A stretch of DNA of 64,000 bases. It comes from Pseudoxanthomonas sp. SL93. Lineage in GTDB: Bacteria; Pseudomonadota; Gammaproteobacteria; Xanthomonadales; Xanthomonadaceae. Positions 50,858 through 58,688 of the stretch are shown in pieces. The notes under the pieces are model-generated. The model saw nothing but the letters and a program-made list of their open reading frames with translations. It was not told where the DNA came from and did no database searches. The stretch is from contig NZ_CP113065.1 in NCBI RefSeq assembly GCF_026625825.1, positions 2,108,001-2,172,000 of the forward strand, written 5' to 3'. How positions within the stretch are numbered: the stretch's first letter is position 1; every line of letters starts with the position of its first letter. The translations under genes were made by a program, and so were the position numbers.

Positions 50858-51940
50858 ATGAACGCACGTGCTGTCGCCCCCGTTTCCGATGCCGGCATCG
50901 ACGACCATATCCAGTCGGTGTCCGGGCTCTCGGATTCCCTGCTCAAGCAGCTGCGGCAGTCGCTGCAACGCATCGACGAAATCAACCGCATCACCCGCAT
51001 CATCTCGATGAACGCACGCATCGAAGCCGTCCGCATCGGCGCGGCCGGGCGCAGCTTCGGCGTGATCGCCGAGGAAATGGACACGCTGTCGCGCCGCGTC
51101 AGTGAAACCGCGCAGGACATCGACCGCATGGCCGGGCGCACCAGTACCGACCTGCGCGAGCGCCTGGACCAGTTGCAGAACGATGTGCGGCGCACGCGCC
51201 TGACCGACCTGGCATTGGCCAACATCGACCTGATCGACCGCAACCTGTACGAGCGGAGTTGCGACGTGCGCTGGTGGGCCACCGACGGCGCGATGGTGGC
51301 CGCTGCGCAGGACCCGCAACCCGCCGCCCTGGCGCATGCGAGCCAGCGCCTGGGACAGATCCTGGATTCCTATACCGTCTACTTCGACCTGGTGCTGACC
51401 GACCTGCACGGCAACGTGCTGGCCAACGGCCGGCCACGGCAGTACCGCTCCGCCGGGCAATCCGTGGCGGGTCAGGATTGGTTCCAGAGCGCCATGCGGA
51501 CGGACAGTGGCGAGGCGTTCGGCTTCCAGTCGATGCATGCCAGTACGCTGGCAGGTGGCGAGCGGGTCCTGGTGTACTCCTGCACGGTGCGCGAAGGCGG
51601 TCGCGTGCAGGGCCGCGTGCTGGGGGTGCTGGGTATCGTGTTCCGCTGGGACGCACTGGCACAGACCATCGTGGAAAACACCCCGCTGTCGGAAGCCGAG
51701 TGGCGGCGCAGCCGGGTCTGCATCATCGATGCCCAAGGTCATGTGCTGGCCGATTCGGCGGGCCAGGGTGGCAATGGACGGCTGGAACTCCCCGGCCGGG
51801 ACGCACTGTTCGCCGTGCCGCGCGGCGCGGCGGAAGAGATGCTCGAGGGGCGCCCGCACTGCATCGCGCAGGCGGCCTCACCCGGCTACGAGACCTACCG
51901 CACCGGATGGCACTGCGTGATCCTGCAGGCGGTCGGCTGA
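50858..51940 (+). CDS. Soluble protein with an MCP-type hairpin followed by a Cache-like domain
   Basis: This 360-residue protein has no signal peptide or membrane helix. Residues 35-92 resemble the signalling tip of methyl-accepting chemotaxis proteins (MNARIEAVRIGAAGRSFGVIAEEM; compare the [24 protein letters not shown] type). A helical linker (95-135) leads through ERSCDVRWWATD to a double-Cache-like sensor (about 170-355: FDLVLTDLHGNVLANG, GQDWFQSAMRT, VLGVLGIVFRWDAL, CIIDAQGHVLADSAG). The order is inverted compared with normal receptors and the sensor would sit in the cytosol. It may report a cytosolic ligand to the chemotaxis kinase. ATG 50858 follows AAGGAG. The domain assignment is by eye. 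Confidence 0.7.
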   Translation: MNARAVAPVSDAGIDDHIQSVSGLSDSLLKQLRQSLQRIDEINRITRIISMNARIEAVRIGAAGRSFGVIAEEMDTLSRRVSETAQDIDRMAGRTSTDLRERLDQLQNDVRRTRLTDLALANIDLIDRNLYERSCDVRWWATDGAMVAAAQDPQPAALAHASQRLGQILDSYTVYFDLVLTDLHGNVLANGRPRQYRSAGQSVAGQDWFQSAMRTDSGEAFGFQSMHASTLAGGERVLVYSCTVREGGRVQGRVLGVLGIVFRWDALAQTIVENTPLSEAEWRRSRVCIIDAQGHVLADSAGQGGNGRLELPGRDALFAVPRGAAEEMLEGRPHCIAQAASPGYETYRTGWHCVILQAVG

Positions 51941-51950
51941 CGGCCGCGCG

Positions 51951-52274
51951 TCAGGCCAGCCAGACCTCGCCATCGCGGATCTCGACGGGGACGCTGCGCA
52001 GGGAATCACCGCGGCACGGCCCTGCGATGCAGTCGCCGCGGACGAGTTCGAAGGAAGCGCCGTGCGCGGCACACACCAGGTAGCCATCCTTGCTTTTCAG
52101 GAACTGCCCCGGCGCCCAGTCCAGGCGCCGGCCTGCGTGCGGGCATACGTTCAGCCAGGCACGGACCTCGCCGCTGTCCCGATGGAGGATCAAGGACTCG
52201 GCATCGTCGCCGATCATGGTCTCAATTTCGGCAAATCCACCGTCGGCGATGTCGTTCAGGGCAATCAGTCGCAT
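51951..52274 (-). CDS. Rieske [2Fe-2S] ferredoxin-like protein
   Basis: This 107-residue single-domain protein has both Rieske cluster motifs: CPHAGRRLDW (C-x-H) and CAAHGASFEL (C-x2-H). It is similar to the small ferredoxins or subunits that serve dioxygenases, or to stand-alone Rieske proteins. No oxygenase gene is nearby, so its partner is unknown. I chose ATG 52274 (MRLIALNDIADGGFAE). It is convergent with the MCP-Cache gene, with ten bases between the stops. Confidence 0.88.
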   Translation of the reverse strand: MRLIALNDIADGGFAEIETMIGDDAESLILHRDSGEVRAWLNVCPHAGRRLDWAPGQFLKSKDGYLVCAAHGASFELVRGDCIAGPCRGDSLRSVPVEIRDGEVWLA

Positions 52275-52364
52275 GGCGATTAACGAAGTTCTCACACGGT
52301 CATCAAACGGTCACCCGATACTGCATGCACCGGCCCCGGCCGCATTCTGTCACGACGCCCGACC

Positions 52365-52673
52365 ATGTACGCACGCCATTTCCAGTTCAACGCCTTCCGC
52401 CATGCCTTCGCTCCGCGCAAGCCGCGCCATCCGCTGTTGCGGGTCGGCCTGGGCCTGCTGGGTGTCGTGTTGCTGGGGGTGCTGGTGTTCTTCAGCGTGT
52501 TCGTGGGCGCGGCGATGATCGCCGCCGGGCTGGTCTACAAGCTGGTGCGCCAGCGTGGCAAGCCGCAGGCACGCGACGCCCGCGTGGTCGATGCCGAATA
52601 CAGCGTGGTCCGCAAGCCGCGCCCACTGGAATCATCGGTTCCCGCACCCTCAATCGCGTCGCAACGCGCCTAG
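52365..52673 (+). CDS. Small membrane protein of unknown function
   Basis: This 102-residue protein has a basic N-terminus (MYARHFQFNAFRHAFAPRKPRH), two close or one long hydrophobic segment (about 24-60: VGLGLLGVVLLGVLVFFSVFV, then AAMIAAGLVYKL) and a charged, probably disordered tail with VVDAEYSVVRKP. I recognise no domain. Base composition and codon use match the neighbours. It is divergent from the Rieske gene. Confidence 0.75.
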   Translation: MYARHFQFNAFRHAFAPRKPRHPLLRVGLGLLGVVLLGVLVFFSVFVGAAMIAAGLVYKLVRQRGKPQARDARVVDAEYSVVRKPRPLESSVPAPSIASQRA

Positions 52674-52877
52674 ACGGTGAGTAGGGGCGTGTTCGCGCGA
52701 CGCTCGCTTGGCAGGCGCCAGGAAACAGTGTAGCGCGCCGGAAACTGCAAGCCTGCCTGACGCCTTGCGCGCAATCCTCCTCCAAGCCAGCCGCTGCGCG
52801 GCCTGCGTGATTGATGCGGTACCCGTCCCGCATATCACTCGCCTAAACTCTGCGGTCGCACTCCCTCTGTGGCCGCC

Positions 52878-53585
52878 ATGACCGACATCATTCCCGCCCC
52901 GCCGATCCCGCGCGTCCCCGTCCGAGGCGGCGCCACCTTCCCCGTCCGGCGCATCTTCTGTGTCGGCCGCAACTTCGCCGACCATGCCCGCGAGATGGGC
53001 GCGACCGCGCCCGCTTCGAAAGCGGAACGCGGCACGCCGGTGTTCTTCCACAAGCCCGCCGATGCCATCGTCACCGGCGATGCGGACGTCCCCTACCCGC
53101 CCGGTACGCGTGACCTGCACCACGAAGTGGAACTGGTGGTGGCGCTGGGCCAGGATGCGCCGAAGGGCCCGCTGTCGCGCGAACAGGCGCAGGCGCTGGT
53201 GATCGCCTGCGGCGTGGGCCTGGACCTGACGCGTCGCGACCTGCAAGGCGCAGCGAAGGCGAAGGGCCTGCCGTGGGATACCGGCAAGGGCTTCGACTAT
53301 TCAGCACCTGTCAGCGAACTGGTCCCGGTCGCCGAGGCCGGCGTGCTGGAAGACCGCACGCTGACCCTGCAGGTAAACGGCCAGACCCGCCAGCACGGTG
53401 CGCTGACCGACCTGATCTGGGACGTGCCCGACATCCTGCAGGAACTCTCGATGCTCTACGCGTTGAAGGCGGGCGACCTGGTGTTCATGGGTACGCCGGC
53501 AGGCGTGGCCGCGCTGGTGCCGGGCGACACGTTCGTCGCCACGCTCGACGGCGTGGCCGAGTTGCGCGGACGCATCACCGGTTGA
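52878..53585 (+). CDS. Fumarylacetoacetate hydrolase (FAH) family protein
   Basis: This 235-residue enzyme of the FAH fold has IFCVGRNFADHAREMG, PVFFHKPADAIVTG, the metal-binding HHEVELVVALG (Glu-x-Glu), GVGLDLTRRDLQ, KGFDYSAPVSELVP and MGTPAGVAALVPGD. These fit the YcgM/FAHD1 subgroup (acylpyruvase or oxaloacetate decarboxylase-like), more than true FAH, which is longer. The substrate is not determined by sequence. ATG 52878 is preferred to the GTG nine bases earlier. Confidence 0.9.
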   Translation: MTDIIPAPPIPRVPVRGGATFPVRRIFCVGRNFADHAREMGATAPASKAERGTPVFFHKPADAIVTGDADVPYPPGTRDLHHEVELVVALGQDAPKGPLSREQAQALVIACGVGLDLTRRDLQGAAKAKGLPWDTGKGFDYSAPVSELVPVAEAGVLEDRTLTLQVNGQTRQHGALTDLIWDVPDILQELSMLYALKAGDLVFMGTPAGVAALVPGDTFVATLDGVAELRGRITG

Positions 53586-53648
53586 TGGCCGGCCCGTGCG
53601 ATATAGTCGGCCCGACGGCGCGCAGGCGCTGACTGACAAGGACATGGC

Positions 53649-54050
53649 ATGGGCATGATCAGCGAGTTCAAGGAGTTCGTAGCGCGCGGCAACGTGGTCG
53701 ACCTGGCCGTCGGTGTCGTCATCGGTGCGGCCTTCGGCAAGATCGTCAGCAGTCTGGTCGACGGCATCGTGATGCCGCTTGTGGGCCTGATGATGGGCGG
53801 CGTGAAGTTCAGCGATCTCGCCGTGACCCTGCGCGAAGCGCAGCTGGATGCAGCAGGCAAGGAGATCGTGCCCGCGCTGTTGCTGAAGTACGGCGCCTTC
53901 CTGCAGACCGCCATCGACTTCCTGATCATCGCCTTCGTGATCTTCCTGTTCCTGAAGGCCTACAACCGGGTGCGCGCACCCGCACCGGAAGCCACCACGC
54001 CCGAAGACATCGTGCTGCTGCGCGAGATCCGCGACGCGCTGAAGAAGTAA
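53649..54050 (+). CDS. mscL: Large-conductance mechanosensitive channel MscL
   Basis: This is the homopentameric inner-membrane channel that opens under hypo-osmotic shock. It has 133 residues: amphipathic N-terminal helix [21 protein letters not shown], pore helix TM1 with the conserved Gly-rich [22 protein letters not shown], a periplasmic loop, TM2 ([14 protein letters not shown]) and a cytoplasmic helical bundle ([15 protein letters not shown]). A TATAGT box at about 53602 could be its -10. Confidence 0.97.
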   Translation: MGMISEFKEFVARGNVVDLAVGVVIGAAFGKIVSSLVDGIVMPLVGLMMGGVKFSDLAVTLREAQLDAAGKEIVPALLLKYGAFLQTAIDFLIIAFVIFLFLKAYNRVRAPAPEATTPEDIVLLREIRDALKK

Positions 54051-54143
54051 CGGCACACAGTTTTCCCAAACCGCAACATGCGCGAAGCGATCAGCGGGCC
54101 GCGGGCTGTTAAGCTCGCGGCTTCGTCTTTTCCGGGACACCCC

Positions 54144-55547
54144 ATGCGCCTTGCTCCGCCCCTGCTTGCCCTGAACATGCTGCTCCTGGCCATCGCGCAG
54201 CCCGCCTTGGCGGCCGAACGCGAAACCCGCATCCCCGACGCCGCGCTGGCGACGGCGGCGACGCTGCGCACCCAGGCGCTCGCGGATGACACGGGCTGGA
54301 AGGTGGTGGAATCGCTGACCACCGAAGTCGGCCCGCGCCTGGCGGGCAGCGAGGCGGATGCGAAAGCGGTGGCCTGGGCGCAGGCGAAGTTCAAGGCGCT
54401 CGGCTTCGACAAGGTGTGGATAGAACCGGTGACGTTTCCCAAGTGGGTACGCCGCAGCGAACGCGCGGCCGTGCTCGGACCGCATGCCCAACCGCTGACG
54501 ATCACCGCGCTGGGCGGAAGCCCGGCCGGCAACGTGGACGCGGAGATCGTGCGCTTCGCCGACCTGGCCGCTTTGGAAGCGGCGCCAGCGGGTTCGCTGG
54601 CGGGCAAGATCGCGTTCGTCGACTATCCGATGAAGGCCGCCCGTGACGGCAGCGATTACCGCAATGGTGGCGCGATCCGTTCCAAGGGGCCGTCGGCCGC
54701 CATCCGCAAGGGCGCCATCGCGTTCCTGATGCGCTCGGCCGGCACCGACAACCACCGTGTCGCGCATACCGGCATCACCCGCTTCGACGAAGGGCTGACG
54801 CCGGTACCGTCGGCGTCGTTGACCATTCCCGATGCCGACCAGCTCGCGCGCCTGCTGCAGCGCGGCCCAGTGCGCGTGTCGCTCGCACTGGATTGCGGCT
54901 GGGACGGCGAGTACACCTCGCACAATGTCATCGGCGAGATCACCGGGCGCAGCCTGCCCAAGGAAGTCGTGGTGATCGGTGGCCACCTGGATTCGTGGGA
55001 CCTGGGCACCGGCGCGATCGACGATGGCGCGGGCATCGGCATCACCATGACCGCCGGCCACCTGATCGGCCAGCTGAAGCAGGCCCCGAAGCGCACCATC
55101 CGCGTGATCGCTTTCGCCAACGAGGAGCAAGGCCTGCATGGCGGCAAGGCTTACGCGGAGAAGCATGTCGGCGACATCACCCGCCACCAGATCGCCGCCG
55201 AAAGCGACTTCGGCGCCGGCCGCATCTACGCCTTCAACACCGGTGCGCCGGAGCACGCGCGCAAGGCCACCGAACAGATCGCGCAGGCGCTCGCGCCGCT
55301 GGGCATCGAATACGCCCCCGGCAAGGGCAGCGCCGGCCCGGACATCAGCCCGTTCGCCGCCAAGGGCATGGCGTGGGCATGGCTGGCGCAGGATGGCAGC
55401 GACTACTTCGACCTGCACCACAATGCCGACGACACGCTGGACAAGATCGACCCGGCTGCGCTGGCGCAGAACGTCGCGGCGTATGCGGTGTTCGCCTACC
55501 TGGCGGCGGAGGCCGAAGGCGATTTCGGCAGCCGACTGAAAGAATGA
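54144..55547 (+). CDS. Exported M28 family zinc peptidase
   Basis: This 467-residue secreted aminopeptidase or carboxypeptidase-like protein has a signal peptide (MRLAPPLLALNMLLLAIAQ then ALAA). The mature part has a PA-like inserted domain (about 130-230) and a catalytic M28 domain: GGHLDSWDLGTGAIDDGAGI (first His and bridging Asp), FANEEQGLHGG (catalytic Glu pair), ESDFG (metal Asp) and LHHNADDTLDKID (last His). All five metal ligands are present. It probably acts in the periplasm or outside. I chose ATG 54144; the upstream in-frame region lacks a signal peptide. Confidence 0.92.
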   Translation: MRLAPPLLALNMLLLAIAQPALAAERETRIPDAALATAATLRTQALADDTGWKVVESLTTEVGPRLAGSEADAKAVAWAQAKFKALGFDKVWIEPVTFPKWVRRSERAAVLGPHAQPLTITALGGSPAGNVDAEIVRFADLAALEAAPAGSLAGKIAFVDYPMKAARDGSDYRNGGAIRSKGPSAAIRKGAIAFLMRSAGTDNHRVAHTGITRFDEGLTPVPSASLTIPDADQLARLLQRGPVRVSLALDCGWDGEYTSHNVIGEITGRSLPKEVVVIGGHLDSWDLGTGAIDDGAGIGITMTAGHLIGQLKQAPKRTIRVIAFANEEQGLHGGKAYAEKHVGDITRHQIAAESDFGAGRIYAFNTGAPEHARKATEQIAQALAPLGIEYAPGKGSAGPDISPFAAKGMAWAWLAQDGSDYFDLHHNADDTLDKIDPAALAQNVAAYAVFAYLAAEAEGDFGSRLKE

Positions 55548-55553
55548 TGGCAG

Positions 55554-55630
55554 GTGTGGGAGCGACGTAAGTCGCGACGGGAAGATCGCTGTCGATCTGT
55601 CGCTGATCGCGACTTACGTCGCTCCCACAC
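55554..55630. repeat. Inverted pair of REP-like elements
   Basis: GTGTGGGAGCGACGTAAGTC (from 55554) and its opposed partner ending at 55630 are 24-25 base units with near-perfect complementarity, separated by 28 bases. The pair fills the convergent gap between the M28 peptidase gene and the methylase gene and could fold into one long hairpin acting in both directions. Confidence 0.88.
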
Positions 55631-55654
55631 CCAGCCCGTCTTGCCCGATAGAAC

Positions 55655-56521
55655 TCAGCGCTGGCGCTGCTTCCACTGCGCCAGGAACACCGCCGTTGCG
55701 GCGGCGACGTTGAGGCTTTCGACGGCGCCGGTGCCGGGAATCGACAGGCGTGCATCGCAGGCGTCGGCCAGGCGCGCATCCATGCCCTCGCCTTCCGCGC
55801 CCATCACGTAGACGAGGCGCTGTGGCAGGTCGACGGCGAACAGGTCATCGCCGCCACGCACGACGGTGGCGGCCAGTGCGAAGCCTGCGCCGCGCAGCTG
55901 CGCCAGTGCGTTCTCCGGATTGCCCATGCGCACCAGGGGCACCTGTTCCGCGCCGCCTTCGGCCACCCGTGCGGCCGCGCCGGAAAGGGCCAGGGTCGAA
56001 TCGCGCGGCAACAGGATGCCGGCTACGCCGAAGTGCGCCGCCGAGCGCAGGATGGCGCCGAAGTTGTGCGGGTTGCCCACGCCGTCCAGCCAGAGTGCCA
56101 CCACCGGCTGGTTGGCCGGTAGCGTGTGCAGCCACTCGCTTATCGGCAACGGCTCGGCTTTCAGTACATCGGCGACCACGCCTTCATGGTGCGTGCTGGC
56201 GGCCAGGCGATCCAGGTCGCCCTCTTCCACCACGCGATAGCCGACGCGATGCTTCACGCACCACGCGAGCACCGCTTTGAGCGCCGGTATGCGCGACTCG
56301 ATCAGATAAACCTTGCGGATGGCATCCGGGCGCCGGGCGAAGACGGCCTGCACGGCATTCATGCCGTACAGGCGAAGCTCGTCGCGCGATGCGCCTACCT
56401 GCCGCTCCTCGCGCGGCGCCTGCACGCGCGCCGGACGATCATCCGGTGTGCGTGGCGGCCGCCGCCGATCCGGCGGATTGCCGGGCGGGCGCGGCGGGCG
56501 GTTGTTCCAGGGATTGCTCAC
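55655..56521 (-). CDS. TrmH/SpoU family RNA 2'-O-methyltransferase (YfiF-like)
   Basis: This knotted SPOUT methyltransferase has 288 residues. The disordered N-terminus is Pro/Arg-rich (RPPRPPGNPPDRRRPPR). A substrate-binding SpoU N-domain (RLYGMNAVQAVFARRPD) and the catalytic domain follow, with motif 1 LDGVGNPHNFGAILRSAAHFG, motif 2 VMGAEGEGM and motif 3 SIPGTGAVESLNVAAATAV. The layout resembles E. coli YfiF more than RlmB. The exact target nucleotide is unknown. It overlaps nothing and follows the symporter gene by one base. Confidence 0.9.
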   Translation of the reverse strand: MSNPWNNRPPRPPGNPPDRRRPPRTPDDRPARVQAPREERQVGASRDELRLYGMNAVQAVFARRPDAIRKVYLIESRIPALKAVLAWCVKHRVGYRVVEEGDLDRLAASTHHEGVVADVLKAEPLPISEWLHTLPANQPVVALWLDGVGNPHNFGAILRSAAHFGVAGILLPRDSTLALSGAAARVAEGGAEQVPLVRMGNPENALAQLRGAGFALAATVVRGGDDLFAVDLPQRLVYVMGAEGEGMDARLADACDARLSIPGTGAVESLNVAAATAVFLAQWKQRQR

Positions 56522-56522
56522 G

Positions 56523-58022
56523 TCAGGCCTGCTTCTTCCAGAAATCGGCGTTGCGGATGCCCAACGCCTCCGGATCGAACGTCGGGTCGAGGCCCAGCTT
56601 CTTCTGCCGCTCGTAGTCGCGCAGCGCGACCAGCGCCGGCTTCTGCAGGATCAGGATGGCGATGACGTTCAACCATGCCATCACCCCCACGCCGATGTCG
56701 CCGAGCGTCCAGGCCATGGCCGCGTTGTGGTACGCACCGAACACCACCATGCCGACGATGCCCAGGCGCAGCAGCAGTGTCGCCAGCGGGTGGGTCTTCT
56801 TCACGCCGGCCAGGTAGGTCAGGTTGGTCTCGGCCATGTAGTAATAGGCCATGATGGTGGTGAAGGCGAAGAAGAACAGCGCCACCGCCACGAAGCCCGC
56901 GCCCCAGCCCGGCAGCACCGATTCCACGGCCGCCTGGGTGAACTGTGCGCCTTCCGAAGGCTGCACGCCCGGCACGCCGGAGAAGATCTCCACCAGCGTC
57001 TCCTTGCCGTTCACGGTGACGCTCTTGAAGGTGTTGTACATGCCCGTGGACAGCAGCAGGAACGCGGTGGAGGTACACACCAGCATGGTGTCGAAATAGA
57101 TCGCGAACGCCTGCACGTAACCCTGCTTGGCCGGGTGCGAGACCTCGGCGGCGGCGGCGGCGTGCGGGCCGGTGCCCTGGCCCGCCTCGTTGGCATAGAT
57201 GCCGCGCTTCACGCCCCAGGCGATGGCCTGGCCGATGATGGCGCCGAATGCAGCGTGTGCGCCGAACGCGCTGGAGAAGATGTCGGCGAACATCGCCGGC
57301 ACCTTTTCGGCGTTGGCGATCATCACGATCAACGCCATCAGGATGAAGCCCAGCGCCATGAACGGCACCACCACTTCGGCGAAGGTGGCGATGCGCTTGA
57401 TGCCACCGAAAATGATGACGGCCAGCACCGCGGCCACGCCCAGGCCGATCCACAACTTCAGGGCACCGGCGCCACCCACCGCTTCACAACCGGCGGTACC
57501 GCACAGGACGTTGGTGGCGCTGTCGGCGATGGCGTTGGCCTGCACGCCCGGCAGCAGCAGGCCGGTGGCGATGACGGTGGCCACGGCGAACGCCACTGCA
57601 TACCACTTCAGGCCCATCGCCTTTTCGATGTAGTAGGCGGGACCACCGCGATAACGGCCTTCGCCGTCCTTTTCCTTGTAGATCTGCGCCAGGGTGCACT
57701 CGATGTACGAGGTCGACGCGCCCAGGAAGCCCATGACCCACATCCAGAACACCGCACCCGGCCCACCATAGGCGATCGCCGTGGCCACGCCGGCGATGTT
57801 GCCGATGCCCATGCGCCCGGCCATCGAGATCGCCAGCGCCTGGAACGAGGACACGCCCGCATCGGACTTCTGCCCGGTGACGGTCAGCCGGCACATCTCG
57901 GCGAAACCGCGCACCTGCATCACGCGCGTGCGGACGGTGAACCACAGGCCGGCACCCAGGCACAACGCGATCAGCGCGTTGCTCCAGATGATGCCGTTCA
58001 ACCAATTGAAAAGGGCTTCCAC
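56523..58022 (-). CDS. Alanine/glycine:sodium symporter (AGCS family)
   Basis: This 499-residue inner-membrane carrier has about ten or eleven helices. Family marks include FQALAISMAGRMGIGNIAGVATAIA, GGPGAVFWMWVMGFLGASTSYIE, YRGGPAYYIEKAMG, WGVKRGIYANEAGQGTGPHAAAAA and the C-terminal TLGDIGVGVMAWLNVIAIL. It imports alanine or glycine with Na+. The start is taken as GTG 58022 (VEALFNWLNGIIWSN), which has GGAGACG upstream; the ATG at 58106 adds an atypical leader. Confidence 0.92.
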   Translation of the reverse strand: MEALFNWLNGIIWSNALIALCLGAGLWFTVRTRVMQVRGFAEMCRLTVTGQKSDAGVSSFQALAISMAGRMGIGNIAGVATAIAYGGPGAVFWMWVMGFLGASTSYIECTLAQIYKEKDGEGRYRGGPAYYIEKAMGLKWYAVAFAVATVIATGLLLPGVQANAIADSATNVLCGTAGCEAVGGAGALKLWIGLGVAAVLAVIIFGGIKRIATFAEVVVPFMALGFILMALIVMIANAEKVPAMFADIFSSAFGAHAAFGAIIGQAIAWGVKRGIYANEAGQGTGPHAAAAAEVSHPAKQGYVQAFAIYFDTMLVCTSTAFLLLSTGMYNTFKSVTVNGKETLVEIFSGVPGVQPSEGAQFTQAAVESVLPGWGAGFVAVALFFFAFTTIMAYYYMAETNLTYLAGVKKTHPLATLLLRLGIVGMVVFGAYHNAAMAWTLGDIGVGVMAWLNVIAILILQKPALVALRDYERQKKLGLDPTFDPEALGIRNADFWKKQA

Positions 58023-58136
58023 GGGAATGCGTCTCCGTTCATGCGTGTACTGGGAATGCGGGAAGGCGGCGCAGGGCGCCGCCAGGTCCCTGCAAGATAA
58101 CCGCAACTCGCGCCGCTGCGCAGTCCCGCCGCGCGA

Positions 58137-58688
58137 TCAACCCGGCCAGAGGCGACCGAACAGCCTCAGATCGTGCAGTCCGTCGGGCTTCAGGATCGCG
58201 CCACGCCGGCGCCCCTCTTCGACGAACCCGTTCTTCTCCAGCACGCGTGCGGAGGCCGGATTGATGTCCAGTACGTTGGCCTCGATCCGACGCAGGCCCC
58301 GCGCAGGGACTACCCAGGCCAGATAGGTGGCGACCACCCCCGTCATGTGCCCCCGGCCCCAGTGCCGGCGGCCAAGCCAGTAACCCAGTTCGGCGCTGTG
58401 CGCCTTCTCGCCTGCATGGGGGCGTGCCGCGATGCCGCCGCAGGCCTCGCCGTCGATCTCGATGGCGAATACGGGATGCTGGAAATCGACCACGCGGCCG
58501 GCCAGGAAGGCTTCGCCGTCGGCACGCGTGTAGGGGTGCGGGAAGCGGTCGCTCAGCCCGCGGGGCACCTGCGGATCGTCGGCGTGACGCAGCAGGGCAT
58601 CCAGGTCGTCCGGCCGCCAGGGACGCAGCAGGAACCCCTCGCCGTCGATGCGGACGCCGGAGGCCGGGGGCCCGCCGTTCTCAGCCAT
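58137..58688 (-). CDS. GNAT acetyltransferase, RimJ/RimL type
   Basis: This 183-residue protein has GFLLRPWRPDDLDALLRHADDP at the N-terminus, AELGYWLGRRHWGRGHMTGVV as the acetyl-CoA loop, and RIEANVLDINPASARVLEKNGFVEEGRRR, the pattern of RimJ/RimL N-terminal acetyltransferases. The substrate is unknown; members acetylate ribosomal proteins or small molecules. ATG 58688 lies eight bases inside the end of the RND gene, so it is cotranscribed with the efflux system. Confidence 0.88.
   Translation of the reverse strand: MAENGGPPASGVRIDGEGFLLRPWRPDDLDALLRHADDPQVPRGLSDRFPHPYTRADGEAFLAGRVVDFQHPVFAIEIDGEACGGIAARPHAGEKAHSAELGYWLGRRHWGRGHMTGVVATYLAWVVPARGLRRIEANVLDINPASARVLEKNGFVEEGRRRGAILKPDGLHDLRLFGRLWPG

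Noticed and set aside
53301..55421. 706-residue minus-strand open frame across the FAH, mscL and M28 genes
   Set aside because: It spans three genuine genes with clear motifs and their intergenic gaps; no domain is visible.
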